Source: Ricinus communis
Lineage: Eukaryota > Streptophyta > Magnoliopsida > Malpighiales > Euphorbiaceae
DNA: 64,000 nucleotides
NCBI RefSeq assembly: GCF_019578655.1
Contig: NC_063259.1
Span: forward strand, 29,189,277-29,253,276
Reading direction: 5' to 3'
Part shown: in pieces, positions 33,779-47,885 of the stretch
How the letters are laid out: each line of letters begins with the position of its first letter
How positions within the stretch are numbered: position 1 is the first letter of the stretch
The notes under the pieces: generated by a model
Database searches by the model: none
What the model was told of the DNA's origin: nothing
What the model saw: the letters and a program-made list of their open reading frames with translations, nothing else
Position numbers and translations under genes: made by a program

Positions 33779-36778
33779 AAAAGTCGTTTCTCAATCTATT
33801 TGAGTTTGCTGTATTATTTTGTGTTCCTGTTGTTATTAACATTGTTTTGCCAAAAAGTTTAAAATCCTTTGCCAACTTAATACAAGAGATATATTTTTCT
33901 TCAAAAGTGATTTCTTATTTCATAAGCAAATAAAACATCATTGAATAACTTGAACTAGCATCACTATCATAACTCAGAAGATCTCAATATCCGAGGCATT
34001 ATAAATTCCATTTAAATAAGAGAAGTCTAAATACAGATATCAGAAATATTCAAACGTTTATTGTTATGGATTTGTGCTAAAATTTAATGATTTAATGTGA
34101 ACACACACATATTAAAGTGGTTTTAACAAAAAAAAAAAAAAAGAAGGAAAACGAAGAAGAAAAAGAAACAAAGAATCCTCGGCCAAGGTGCAAACACAGT
34201 CTAAGGGCTTTCTAGAAATCTGAAATTAGCCCATCAAGCAAAGCCCAGATAGAATTCTACCACTGGAGGCGATGAGCCGTTTTAAAATCGCGGTCCCTCT
34301 CACAAATCACAATCTTTGTCTACTAATCAATTGGTCGAGGATGATACTTTTGCGATCCTTTTAACTTGCTAAGCACGAGATTTATGGATCAAAGTGTGGG
34401 TAAGGGAGGCAATTTCCCCTCGTTTCATGAACAGATTACATTACAGTACTGATACAGTAAAAAAAAAGTTCAACTTGTGCCCCTTGGAAACAAGCAATTC
34501 ACCACTTCAGTGGCATATTTTACATCCAAAATCATAAAAAAAGTAATATAATCTTACCATTACAATTCTGGTTTCGCGGATCAAATCAGAGATTTTGTGA
34601 GCAAGTCGAGTAGCTTTAGCAATACGTCTTCTCAATCAAAAGCAAGGTCCACATACGAAGATTTGACATGGATAAACCAATTAGATCCCATAAAATATTA
34701 TTGATATCGCAGGATCTTAAGGTAACTATGCAAAAGTATGTATATAGCATATGTTATTATAATACTTTGCCGGCTATATTATAAAGCCGAATAGACCGTT
34801 AGTCATATTTCATAAAACTTTAGATTAAAGAAATGTGGATCCTTGCCAATTTTAAAAGATATAAATAAAAGCAGATTATGGGTCGGGTAATCTCGGTATT
34901 AAGTATGGACTTTGTTGAACAGTGCACCCACTTCGTCAAGATCAATGCAAGCTTTATGGACAATGGCTCCGCTTTACAGACAATATAATAACAAAAATAT
35001 TTTGGCTTCTGTAAAGTGCCCTCCTTGTCTTGAGTTGTCACTTTGCATTAGTGGGCAGTGCACTTCCAAGCATTGCCGCAGAGATTGCTCAGTTGTAGTA
35101 GTTTTCCTTTCTTATGATTTCCTTCACCGTTAAACTTGCTCTTTTGATTAACATCATGCAAGGAGTGGTAGTAATAAAATAATATAATTGGCTATAACAG
35201 TTGATATTATCCAATTGGCTATTTCATTATTCATTTTAAATGTAAAACAGCTTCAAACAATAGAATATTGCTCATTTAAAAATCATATAGTAAGTTCAAA
35301 TAGCACTAATCGATTTTGCTAGTGTTTTCAATTTATAGTTTGAATTTTACATTAATCTTGAAATGGTAGCGGGTGCAAAATAAATAGTATATGAATTTGA
35401 AAATTGGATTGGATTTTATTAAAATTACTTACTATGTTTTCATTACAATGGATTAAATTTAATATGATTTTTGAAAATACAGATAATATAGAGTTGCAAA
35501 GTGTTGTGCGAGGAGGAGAGGATAGCTATAAATATTCAATCTTATGCCTACAAACAAGAATGACGTGTACGTGCAAGTTGGTTGACGCAACACAGCCAAC
35601 CAACCACATCAATTTGCATATGAAGTGGCAGTTCCGTATATTAAGAAAATGCAATTTCTAGGTGTCACTACGATTGCTTAAGTTTGTGCCTAAAATTGGA
35701 AGATTCTTTTCTTACAAATTCATATAATCACGATACCAATTTTATTGCTACATGGTTTTGTTTGTTTATTAATAATGAAAGCATGCTTATTTACCATCTA
35801 AAAATTACCAATGTATGTTCAATTCTCACGGAGAAGAAGAATCTACTGGGAATGAATGGAAACAATTACAAATTACAATCTAAATTAATAATAAAAAAAA
35901 AAATGGGCTGCTAAATAAAGCAAATGGTTTAGGACAAAAAGCCAAAGAGAAGTGGTTGGAATTCGAACAATTTCTTGAACACCAATTTTAAGAAGGGGAA
36001 AGGAAACTGCAGCTAAGCAAAATTTCCTTGAGCCGCTAAGGAAACCAATAAAAACCAAAACGCCACCGCGTAGCAGAGCGTGGGGCCCACACAGCCAACG
36101 TGTAGAAGGTGACTGGCAGAAATTATCCAAATGGAGGTGGGACCATAAGGTGAGAGAGGCATGTGCCAAGTGACGCTTTCTCAGGCGAAATCAGGACGTT
36201 GGAGAATTTGAGGGAGACAAAATCCGTTATAAATAGAAAATAATTGAATGTGAAAGCGCCCAAAAATAAAATTGAATACGAATATGAAAGCGCGACGCGC
36301 TATCACTTGTGCATCTTTTCGCTGTCACTTTCCCTTGTTTACCGGCTACATCCGGTTATCTAAAACTAATTCAATTAATATAATGGCCTACAAGCACTAA
36401 TTGCATATTGCAATTTTTTATAACACATTTAACTATTAATTATCACATGGCTAATATATATATTTTTGAAGATCTATATATAAATGATAAATACCTTACA
36501 AATTATAGTTAGCATACATGTATCGCACATGTAATGGTTAAAATGTAATATATTTAATAAAATAAAAAATTAAAATTATATATACATATATCTTGTCATA
36601 TAAAAATAAAGGAAAGAGAACCAGTGGGGAACCGGTTCAACCAGTAACCGAAGACGAAAGCGCATAATCCGGCTAGAAAAATTGCAGAAATTGAAATGGT
36701 AGGAGGAGGGCGTCGCCTATTGATTAGTTGTTTTCTTACAAAACGGCAAATTATTATAATAAGTCTACTCTGACTCTC
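33779..36778. other. Intergenic between invertase and SKS1
   Basis: No supported gene. A purine-rich run with A14 lies at 34127-34170. 36000-36330 is GC-richer (GTGGGGCCCACACAGCCAACG) and may contain distal SKS1 regulatory sequence; the 73-85 codon open frames near 34912 and 35404 have no recognisable homology. Confidence 0.45.
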
Positions 36779-36785
36779 TTATAAA
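36779..36785 (+). promoter_or_regulatory. TATA box of the SKS1-like gene
   Basis: TTATAAA followed 16 bp later by a (CT)n leader tract at 36801-36816, about 160 bp before the ATG. Spacing fits a plant TATA promoter with a Y-patch. Confidence 0.55.
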
Positions 36786-36943
36786 CAACCAACAGCCCTT
36801 CTCTCTCTCTCTCTCTGTTACTCATTTTCCCACTATGTAAAAAGATCAAAATCCCTTCACAATCGCCTCTACCCAAAACACATACATATTTTTGAACCAT
36901 AAAATACATACATATTGATACTTAGGTTATTGTACAGTCATAG

Positions 36944-39900
36944 ATGGCTATCTCTCGTTTATTTCAGTTCGTTTTGGTCCACATTGTGCTGTTTTCCAGT
37001 TTCTGTTTTGCAGCAGACCCAACTGTGAACTATGAAATGAGACTTTCTTATGCTACTGCCTCTCCTCTTGGTGTTCCTCAGCAGGTTCTTCTTCTTCTTT
37101 TTTTTTTTTTTTTTTTTTTTGCTTTCTTGTGTATTTATTCTGTTAGAATGACTTAACTTATGTTTTTCCCTTTTCTTCTGTTATAATCTCTACTTTGGAT
37201 CTACTGAGAAGCTTGTATAAGAACCTTTTGTAACATGGGTTTTGTTTGTTATGCGATTTATTTCCAAGTAAATATTATGTCTCTTCTTGTGTAGGATAAA
37301 TGGGTTTCAGTTTTAATGAAGAGGATGAAAGCCGAACATGAGATCTTTTGTTTGTTGTTTTGAATTTCTTTCAGTGCTAAGTGGGAATGAGTGTTACTGG
37401 GTTGGTTTATATTAAATGATTCCATTATTAGTGATTTTACTATTACTGAAAATCTTATGTTTCTAGCAGTTACTCTTAGGCTGGTGATTTGTTTAAGTTT
37501 ATGTCCTTTTCTTTTATTAGGTTGTAGTTGAGTTAGGCTTTAATGATTGGCTTATTCCTCATACCATTAAAATGAAGATATTATTGAATAAAAAACTCGG
37601 AATATTTTCGACATTTTGTAATTATTTTGGTCGCTTATGATTACAGGTTATAGCGGTTAATGGAAAGTTTCCTGGTCCTCTAATCAATTCTACTACAAAC
37701 TACAATGTAATTGTTAATGTCCATAATGATTTGGATGAAAATCTCCTAATGACTTGGTAGGTTTGGCACAATCACAATTTTTTGTTCCCTCCTCTTCTTC
37801 CTTTGAATTCATAGAAAATGTGGAGTTTTTCTTAGAAATTTGGTATTGAAGATTGTGAATTTTTACAGGCCTGGTATCCAAATGCGGCGTAATTCATGGC
37901 AAGATGGTGTTCGTGGCACTAATTGTCCCATTCCTCCCAAAAGGAATTTCACTTATAACTTCCAAGTAAAGGATCAGATTGGGAGCTTTTTCTACTTCCC
38001 CTCCCTGAATCTTCAACGAGCATCCGGCGGCTTTGGTCCCTTTATTATCAATAATCGAGCTATTATCTCAATTCCATTTGCCCAGCCAGATGGGGAAATT
38101 ATCCTTATGATTGGTGATTGGTATACCAAAAACCATACGGTTAGTATTTGTTTACAGGTTGATATCTTTTCTTATTCACTTTGATGATTTGCAATATTGA
38201 ATTGATGCCTTTTTGGTGAATTTTAGGCATTGAGGACTACCCTTGACTCCGGAAAAGAACTAGAAATGCCAGATGGAGTTTTAATTAATGGGAAGGGTCC
38301 TTTCAGATACAACACAACACTTGTGCCTGATGGTATTGAATATGAAAGTATTCAAGTGGATCCAGGTAACTATTTTGGGCATGGATAGCAGGAAACAAGC
38401 CAACTCTTTAACTAGTTTGCCTGCTTGCTCTCAATAGCATATCATTGTTGCTAGTAGCTGGAGGCTGATGCCAAAATTATTCCATATCTGTAATGAACTG
38501 ATTTTGGTGGTCTGGTCATCTAGGATGGTACCATTTTATACAATCAGATCATATCTGAACTGTTAGCTAAAAGAAGCCCACGTGTTCAGTCTTGTTATTG
38601 TGATTTTATTTTGCACACTTCCTAACTTAGGCAACTGTTTGATATCAGTGACATATGGGTTGAATTGCGTTAAGTTTTAATCAGCAATGGTATTTATTTT
38701 GCAGGCAAAACTTATCGACTTCGTGTGCACAATGTTGGGACTTCAACTAGTTTGAACTTCAGAATTCAGGGTCACAATCTACTTCTTGTGGAAACAGAAG
38801 GGCATTATACATCCCAACAAAATTTTAGTAGCTTTGATATTCATGTGGGCCAGTCCTATTCCTTTTTGGTTACCATGGATCAGAATGCAACTTCTGATTA
38901 CTATATAGTGGCTAGTGCTCGGTTTGTTAATGAATCAGTTTGGCAAAAGGTTACTGGTGTTGCAATTTTGCACTATTCCAATTCCAAAGGACCAGCATCT
39001 GGTCCACTTCCAGATGCACCTAGTGATGTTTATAACCAGTGGTCCGCAATGGCTCAGCCAAGAGCCATCAGGTTAGTATTTGAACTTCTGAGTCTGATTT
39101 CTAGTAAAACATTTCATCACTATTTCCTCTTGTTAAAATAAGTGTTCTATTTTTACCTGGAGTTGAGACATCTAGATGCGATAAGGTTGCATCTGGTGGC
39201 TCTTTCACTTGTGATTACAATTTGTTTTCATGTAAGACATGGAAAGCCTAAACAATCTTGAGATGTGAAACTCTATCATGACTTGCTACTTTTTTTCTCT
39301 TTGGAGATTCTGCATTTATTCATCTTGATGATGTAGAAGATGAATGGATGTCTTTCAGAATGTTATAAAATGAGTGCAGAAGAACATGTACTCCTGCCAG
39401 AAAGAGAGAGAGGAAAATTATCTTCTTCTCAATGACCATCCTAGAAGGGTAATTGATCCGGGATTCATTCATTCACTGGGGCAGCTGGTTGTAATCCTGT
39501 GTGAACGTTTGTTCATATTGTTTGACTTGTAGTGAAGTAAATTCTGTTGTGGCTTTATCAAGATTAATTTTGCAATTTTCATGTGGACTAGGCAAAATAC
39601 AACTGCAAGTGGAGCTCGCCCAAATCCCCAGGGATCTTTTCATTATGGTCAGATCAACATTACTGATACATATGTGTTGAGGAGCTTGCCACCAGTTACA
39701 ATTGATGGAAAACTGCGTGCAACAGTAAACGGGATTTCATTTGTCAATCCTGATACACCAATCAGGCTCGCTGACCTGCACAAGGTGAAGGGTGTTTACA
39801 AGCTCGATTTCCCCAATAAGCCACTTGATAGGTCTCCTCGGATGGACATATCTGTCCTTAATGCTACATACAAGGGGTTTATCCAGGTCATATTGCAGAA

Positions 39901-40761
39901 CAATGATACCAAAATGCTGAGCTTTCACATGGATGGTTATTCATTTTTTGTGGTTGGGTAAGTATGTTTGCTTTTTTAATTTGTGCTCTTTGACTTATGA
40001 AACATGTAATAATCTGATATTTCAATGCAGGATGGACTGGGGAATTTGGACTGAGGACAAAAAAGGTTCATATAATAACTGGGATGCCATTTCTCGCTCC
40101 ACAGTAGAGGTTAGTATATCTATTAGGATCTCTATTCCTATGTAGCTTAAAGGATGCTTAAGTTCATATTTTGTGGTAGAATAAACTTAGAGCTCATGTT
40201 TTTTTCCTGCAATTGATGTGTTCTTTTCCCTAGTTTTAAATTGGTCGACATTGAGCTACAAACTGCTTCATTGTATATCCTTGTTGATGGCTTGTTTATT
40301 AAGCTTGAAATATCTGGTTATATGCTTTTATATTTACTTACCCTGTTTTACTTCTATGCAGGTTTACCCTGGGGGATGGACTGCAGTCCTCGTCTCCTTG
40401 GACAATGTTGGAGTGTGGAATCTCAGAGTAGAAAACCTAGATAGATGGTATCTAGGGCATGAAACATACATGAGAATCATCAATCCTGAGGAAAATGGGG
40501 AAACAGAGATGGCTCCACCTGAGAATGTTAGATACTGCGGCGCCCTTCAAAGCTTGCAGAAGTATGTAATCTGAAACTTTTAATAAACTCCTTGTGAAAT
40601 CTCTCTCTTTGTCAGTTGATAATCAAATCTAATACTGCTGTTTTTGTTGCTTCAGGGATTCAAGTCACTCCTCTGCTGCATCTATTCTCATTGACAAACC
40701 AAAGCTAATGTTTATCTCTCTGCTGATGGCTCTCTGTGCTTCACTTTTCAATTTCATCTAA
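36944..40761 (+). CDS. SKS1: SKU5-similar 1 (SKS1)-like monocopper-oxidase-like protein, GPI-anchored
   Basis: Nine exons: 36944-37084, 37647-37756, 37869-38139, 38227-38365, 38705-39071, 39592-39957, 40031-40109, 40362-40561, 40656-40761. The frame closes at 592 residues. There is a signal peptide (residues 1-23, ending SFCFA), three cupredoxin-like domains with many N-x-S/T sites (conserved stretches ASPLGVPQQVIAVNGKFPGP, FHYGQINITDTYVLRSLPPV) and a C-terminal hydrophobic tail (LMFISLLMALCASLFNF) fitting a GPI anchor signal. The copper-ligand motifs of laccases and ascorbate oxidase are replaced: LLMTWPGIQ where HWHG is usual, SFFYFPSL where YHSH is usual, and WYLGHETYMR at the C-terminal site. 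It is therefore probably not an oxidase. Arabidopsis SKU5/SKS proteins sit at the plasma membrane and wall and affect directional growth. Confidence 0.95.
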
Positions 40762-43328
40762 ACCTTTCTGCTGGTTGGGTAGGAGTTAACTATTTTAGAC
40801 GGTTGTTGCTTGCATTGGCTAGTTATAGATATAACTTTTACCTGATGGGGATGCTTCATACTTGTGTTGCATAGTTTCGCAACTTGATTCTTGTTAGTAG
40901 AAAAACTTCAGGGCGTTGACGACATTCAATTTGTTTTTTTTTTTTTTCTTTTCTTTTCTTTCATTTTTATTTAGAAAAATGAGTATGGGGTGCTCATTGG
41001 GGATATCCAAAATTTTTTTAAAATTTTTATTAATGTATCTCTAAGCTACAAAATGATGATGAACCCGTGTCTTTCGGTACAACCTGAGTTCTTACATACA
41101 TTAATTTTGTATAAACATCTTTGATCAGTGAAGGCTCTAGTCTGTTGAGTAAGAATGTAGAATATGATTCGTTTTCTATAGGGAAATGGCTGGTCATTAT
41201 TTCAGTAATGCCGCGTTTTCAGGTGCCATCTTCTATATCGTATCATTCCTTTTTGTGATTTTTCATAATTCCTAATGAATGATTTGCTAAATTCTTAGTT
41301 GAGTTGATAACGACGCCATGTTTTCTCCAGAGCTCGACGCTTGTGGGCTGTGTTTATAAACTGGAAATTCAATGGAGGGTTTGGGCCACGAATTGCATAT
41401 ACGACAAATCCCAAACGGACATCATCACAAAATGGGCCAGCGTGGGAAATGTGAGCAATGCTGTCATCACATGCAAAATCAAGTCCAATTAACGCCCACC
41501 CATTATTAGATTCGAGGGTCATGACTATATCGTAGGAATATATTATAATTAGTTATTAATTTTTTAAATTCCTTTTTAAAAATAATATATCATGCTATAT
41601 TGTATTAAATATTAATTAAATATTAATTTGATCTCAAGTGAATGACTAAGAATTACTATAATATTAAAAAAAATATAAACAGTTAACACAATAAAATTAA
41701 AGTTTAGTAGCTTAATAAAATAAAACATGAAAATTCAGGGCTAAAAGAAATGTATTTTTGCCTAAAATATATAGAAATAAATAAAGAAATAAAATGTTTG
41801 TATCCGGGGGCCAAGTTGTAGAGAGGTCGCAAGAATACGTTTTATCATGTAGATCATCGTGTTAGAATTAAGGTAACCAACAGACAGAACACCAATTAGT
41901 AGGAGAACCACCATTGCTTTTCTTTGCAGCAGATTGTGTTAGTATTTATAATTACAAAATGAAAAGCAGAAACATCCACTACTTATCGATGAATCAACCT
42001 TAATTTTGTCTTTCTGTCTAAAACTTTTGCCACTGCTTTGTCTCTTCAACAAAAACACTAGGTTTCGGTATATTCTTGCTAGGATGGGCAGTATCATTAA
42101 GAAAGTAGGAGGCGGTAGATTAATTAAGTCGGATAACTTGGAATTTGACCAGAAAGTAATAATTTCAAACCAGAAAACATAGTGATAGGACAGACAAAGA
42201 GTAGGGCATGCCATGGGATTGAAGAAAAGAAAAGGAAAAGAAGCATAATTAGCAGTCACATGGAGCTGTATCATATGATGTTATCTTCCCTCACAAACAA
42301 CAATGTTTAAGAGAAGGAAAATTCTTTGATTATTCTTCTTGTCCTTGGCTCGTTTCATGCGTTCTGGATGGCCTTTGACTTTGCTCTTTCTACCCTCCTA
42401 CAAAAAAATGGTTCAATTGGGCATCAAATGTACAGACCAAGTTGTTGAAACCAATGAAATGTCCACATCAAAATCTTATACACTTTTCTCTAACCTTTTG
42501 TTCCTAGGATTCCTTTCCTTCTGCTTCTCTCTCTATCTCTCAGTAAAGAGTGAGATATGAGTATATATAATTGAGATTTGAGAAGAGAACACCCATCTCA
42601 TCATTGAGTCTGTCCTTTGCTAATTTCGGGTAGCTTTGGAAGCAATGTTACTCATAGTTGACTTGGGTAAATGACCTCCCCATCGGACATTTAAATAGCA
42701 TTTATTTGATGTCTCATCCTCTCTTGCTAGAAATTTCACTGCAAACCCATTTGTCCCTTTTCTTGTCTTGTAGCAACTATATATCAATTTTGAGATTCTT
42801 TGTCAGTTGGCTTTTCAAAACCCATTGCTTTTCTTCCTGCTATATATCAGCCCAGTGCGCAATTAGGAATGTGAACTACAGGTAGGTACCTGAACTCACT
42901 TTTCTTGGTCTTTTATTTTATTATCTTACTTTTTTTTGCTCCTTATTCTCATGGTGAGTGTTTTATGTTATTTTGTAGGTTCTTTAGCTCAAAATGTTTA
43001 TATCGATGCCCTTAGGTTATAAAGTTTGCTGAACTCTGCAATTCATCTTGCATCTAATTAGGTCATGAGCATGTATAAGATTTTCTTCTCGGTAGATACT
43101 CTTCACATTTTTAAATATTTCTTTCCATATTTTTCTCCAAATTGCCTTTTTTTCTTCTTTAAATTAATTACTCATTCTTCTAATCAATAATCTGCGAATT
43201 ACATTCATATATATAAATATTTCTAGCTATGTGATTTTTCACATTTGGACTAAAGTTCATGCTTAGGAAATATCGATTATACACCTGGTCTATGAGGTCA
43301 TTCATACTTTCGTACTTTTCCTAAAAAC

Positions 43329-43334
<6 letters not shown>

Positions 43335-43376
<42 letters not shown>
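43335..43376. repeat. (TA)n microsatellite, about 21 units
   Basis: Uninterrupted TA dinucleotides. Confidence 0.95.
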
Positions 43377-43380
<4 letters not shown>

Positions 43381-43726
43381 CGCAACACTCTTTTCCTTCT
43401 CTTCATCTCTACAATTTCGTTTTTTTTTTTTTTTTAAACTCAAGATATTTATATTTTCCAACTATAAGATGGTTAATTAAATGCTTTTGCAGTAAATATT
43501 TCTTCTCGGCAAAGTGTTTCCTAATTATGCTAGCTAAATAGGGTTGATCATAGATGTATAATTGTGAGAAACTAAAGGGGCATTCCATGGTTAATGATCA
43601 GTATTACAGATACTTCAATAATCAAATGTATTGCTTGCCGTGCATGCATGTCTCTATCTTTCTCCTTGTGTTAGGTAACTTATGTACAAGATATTTTCAC
43701 ACGTCCACTTCTGAATAATATATTAC

Positions 43727-43751
43727 TATATATATATATATATATATATAT
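43727..43751. repeat. (TA)n microsatellite
   Basis: Uninterrupted TA dinucleotides, about 350 bp from the longer (TA)n tract. Confidence 0.9.
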
Positions 43752-44688
43752 GTTGGAAAGATGTGATTTTAACCAGAAACTATCTATATTCTTATAGTTC
43801 TAAAAGGCCTACCGGGACTTTTTTGTGCATATAATCTAGCTGATTGGCTTTTTGGAGTGCCTTCTAAGTTTAATAAAAGGACAAACTATACAAATTAATG
43901 CAATTGCCAAACTTCCCTGCAAAGCATTTGAGATCATCATGAGATTATACTGTACCTTCAAACTCATGCACTTTTGTTTTCTTTAGATGATACAACATAT
44001 AAAGCAAAAGATAAAAATTCTGCAATCCATATGTAGTGTGTTTAACTAAAACATACTGCTGTTAGAGGTGCAATAATGTCAACAGTTCTTTGTTTAGACC
44101 AAGATTCTGTTATGTCATCCTATATCACTCTTTAAGGTTATTCGATCAAACTATTCTACGGCAAATTATTCTCTCTCTTTTTTTTTTTTTTTTTCTGTTT
44201 TCAGCATTAATATTTTGATCAAATAAATAGAAGCATAAGGAACAATCAAGAAGAAAAAAAAAAATGTAACTGCCAGAACAAAAAGACATGAAGAAAGGAT
44301 TGATTAATCTAATAGTACTTCATCAGGTTGACAATACAAACATACCTCTTCAACCGACCACCTACTTCGATTCCATAAACAGCACATGTGGTTGCTACAC
44401 CACTGGCTTAGCTATTTAACTGAAATGCCTTTTACATACAGCAAACGCGGCAGCTCCAACCTAAAAATACTATTTCATCTTAAAAGGAACATGAATTTTC
44501 GTTTCTAGCTCTATTAATTATCTTAACATATACTAGGAAAAAAAACAACAGTTAAAGTTATATGATTTCTTTGTTTTATTATGTACAAGAACTTAGATTA
44601 TAACCTTCCCTTTAAATTACCCCTTAATTAACATCTTATGATCAGAGTATATATACTGTTGCACAATCTTACATAGGATGTTTATTAA

Positions 44689-46323
44689 TTACTTCCATAA
44701 GTCAATTTGACAACTAGAGGTCGATGTTGAAGCATTTCCTGGTGCAGCTTCTTGCTTGTTCGATTGTTTAGCAAGTTGATTTGCTTGATCTGATGCGTGG
44801 AAGATGTTGTTGGCTGCATTTGAGTAGTTATTATTTTCCTTATTCACATCTTCTTGGCTTAGTTGAGAAGCAACAAACTTGTCTAGCACTCTCCAATCAG
44901 TAACTTGATCAACTGCTTGCTCAGTATTATTGTTATTACTTTGGTTATTAGCAAAGAGAGAATGCAAGCTTTGTTCGCGTCTTTGATGAAGATGGCCTTC
45001 TTGTGCCACTGATGAAGATTGCGGAGTGCGTGCCTGCTGATTCATGTCTAGCCCATATGCAGCAGTAGAAGTGCAGCTTACATTAGCAGCTACTTGCAGC
45101 AGTTTAGGGCTTTGCAGAAGTGGGAGCTGGAGGAAGTGATCATGGGGGACCTGGTACTGAAAACCTAGCTCTTTCTTGCAGGTGTAGGAGACGTGATAAG
45201 CCAAATCAGGATGTGAGTTTTGCTTTGGCGAATCCTCTTCTTGCATGAATGAAACTTGATCATCGTACCAGCTGCTTGACTCATGCTCATTCACTTTCCT
45301 CATGGTTGTTATTCTCTTCTTGAACACCCTGCAAACGACCCAACCTTCTTCCTGCTTCAAGCACAGATAGATCATATGGAACTTTGCTCTTTCATGAAAG
45401 AACCAAAAAGGAAGAGAAAAGCAGCAGGTTTAACTCATTAGCTTGCTTAAAGAATCTATAGTTATACCCACCACTGATCATCTTTAACTATATTACATTT
45501 GTTTCCGTGGTTGTAATCTTATTAGTTAAAACCTAGTCGCAGCTATATTAACATTAAAAGAAATGACTCTGCCATTGTCTCGTTTTTCGTTGATAATATT
45601 TGCTAGAATACTTACTTGAGAAGAAGAAAATTAGGTAAAAAAATTCCAATGTATGATGAACTTTAAATTGTAACATGCATGAATTTATTTTTTCTTAGTA
45701 AATGAGCATTTTTAATATAAAAGAGAATGATAACACAAGGAAAATTTTATATGAACGTGAAGCCTTGCCTGTGGAGTGCCATTTTCGTCAGTTTCAAGGC
45801 GGTACTCGTGCATAATCCAGTCTGATTTTTGTCCATTTGGAGCACGACCTTTGTAAAAGACTAAGGTCTTCCTCATTCCAATCAAGTCATGCTTCGAATA
45901 AATTGCCTTGTCTCTACCTGTTGCTTTCCAAAATCCAGCTGCAGTGGCTCTATTTGTGCGAGTTCCTGTTGGATACTTCTTATCCTTATGGCTGAAAAAG
46001 TACCACTCATTTTGATCATCTGTCCCTATTCGGCAGAGTTCTTTTTCATGTACATAAAAGAAATTAGAATGGTTAGGATGGAATGATTTTTAAATCCTAA
46101 AATGCAATTGACTCAACTGCATGGTTTATTAATTGAGAAGAAGTAGTGAACTTATGGTGCTACCTTGAAGATCCCATGGCTCGATTTTGTAGAGGTCGAC
46201 GTCTTTAATGACATCTAGGTCAACCCTTCTTGAATTTACCTTCTTCCTAAGGTAGTAATCAACAAGTTCTTCATCAGTTGGATGAAACCGAAAACCAGGA
46301 GGAACATGTGAAAAACTATTCAT
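44689..46323 (-). CDS. VND4: VND4/VND5-type NAC transcription factor (xylem vessel regulator)
   Basis: Minus-strand exons 46323-46164, 46040-45769 and 45351-44689 give 364 residues. The NAC domain spans about residues 1-155: [20 protein letters not shown] (subdomain A), [16 protein letters not shown] (B), [20 protein letters not shown] and [17 protein letters not shown] (C), [20 protein letters not shown] and [17 protein letters not shown] (D), then [13 protein letters not shown] (E, DNA-binding and nuclear signal). The C-terminal transactivation part is Gln/Asn/Ser-rich and carries [19 protein letters not shown] and the end CQIDLWK, both as in VND4/VND5. Those factors switch on secondary-wall and cell-death genes in xylem vessels. 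Intron 2 starts with GC (CAG/gcaagg). The ATG follows directly from the NAC start consensus. Confidence 0.95.
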
Positions 46324-46347
46324 GCTCTCCTGCTCGGGTCTTCGATC

Positions 46348-47598
46348 CTGTATTCCATTCCATTCAGGTATTCTTCATAATTAGAATTTAATTTTTCACA
46401 ACATATTATAATCTCTAGTATGAGGAGAAATCACCCTTTTCCTCAATTGAGATTACCATCTGTTTAGTAACATGAACTAAATCTATTACATTAGATAGAG
46501 CATTCATCTGTTGAAACAAAAAACATTGAAAATGTAGTCTCAACGAGTGAATTTAAAACAGAAACTATTTGCCAGCTATTATATTGTAAGCACAAGCACT
46601 TATTTATATAGTAGACATGCACGAAAATCATTCTTATTGTTTGAGAACTCCGTCTCCTTATCATTAGAGTAAATTGAGAAAAAAAAACATGAGAATATCA
46701 ATCTTACAATGGGATAGGCGTAAATTATTTATAGAGGCCCCAGTGATGACCCTTGAAACAATATATATATATACGTACACACATAAATATGTATGTACTT
46801 CCGCATAATTGCTTAATTAGTAAAAGCTTAACGAATGATTTTGGTGCAGAGAAATATGTCAAGGATTCTTGTGCCTACTAGTCAAATAAAAATTCCTAAC
46901 AAAAATTAAGAGAAAACAAAAACTTGACTTAGGTTGACAACTAAGGACATATATCCTCTTACAATTGAAAAGGTTAAAATCTAATCATGAGAACTTCAAT
47001 CTGGTAGATGAATTTGCTTCTCTTGAGGTTTTAAGATAAGGGTATATCACCCAACAGCTTTTCATCTCTTGTTCTTTAATGATTACATATGAAAAAGAAA
47101 CAGAAAATTACAGTGTGGTATATGCATACATGAACTGAAAAAGTCCACTATGAAATTCCCATACTTTGTTTGCTGGACAAGAGCTATCCTAGCATGGGTA
47201 AACTTACCTATATGATGTGATTCTCTAAAACTTTTCTTTTCTTTTTTAAGTTCCTAGGGACATCTCACATGTATTAACCATGATGCATAGGACGAAAAGC
47301 TATATATCGAAGGTCCTTCACATTCACGGAGAAGGGGAAAATTAAGCTTAGCAACACGGATCATAAAATGAAAAGTGAAACATACAAATGAGAAAGCAAG
47401 TATTCCCATGCAAATTATAGCTGATTATCATTTACTAATAGCTAGCATTTTAGATCATGAAATGCTTCTTGAAAATAGGTGAAATGCCCTTTCCGTGTTG
47501 TATATATATGTAAAAACAAGAATCCATTTCCTCATCTCCAAAAAAAGAAAAAGTTAATTCATGAAAATTTTAGATCTGCAGAGAAATGAAGAACTTAC
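46348..47598 (-). other. Probable 5' UTR intron of the NAC gene
   Basis: On the minus strand a strong donor (CCAGATCT/gtaagttc) starts at 47598, and an acceptor (GAATACAG/GATCG) ends at 46348, 24 bases before the ATG. The stretch between shows no coding signal. Confidence 0.5.
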
Positions 47599-47885
47599 AG
47601 ATCTGGGTTGTCTGAAGTTCTATTGAACTGAAGAAGCATAAACACACTCGTACTCCAAAAATAGAATGATATACCCTAAACTGGGTGCAGCTTAATTCCA
47701 CTCCAACTATAGTGGAAGCAGCTCCTAAAAACACACAAAAGGACAATAAAAAGTGATAATATAAAGATATTTCCTTGGGAATTGAACCCGCTCGCTTTTG
47801 GTCGGATCAGATCCCAAGAAAGAGAAGAAATGGAAAGGAAAAAGAACAACCAAGAGAAGAATAGGCGAACGGGACACAAATAGGG

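Larger units (their letters stand above)
40762..44688. other. Convergent intergenic region between SKS1 and the NAC gene
   Basis: SKS1 3' UTR for about 150-250 bases; NAC 3' UTR just below 44689. No supported gene between. 41300-41530 is GC-richer and contains two TGGGCC-type motifs. Microsatellites are listed separately. Confidence 0.45.

Noticed and set aside
41295..41522. 75-codon minus-strand frame downstream of SKS1
   Set aside because: No motif; probably chance openness in a GC-richer patch.
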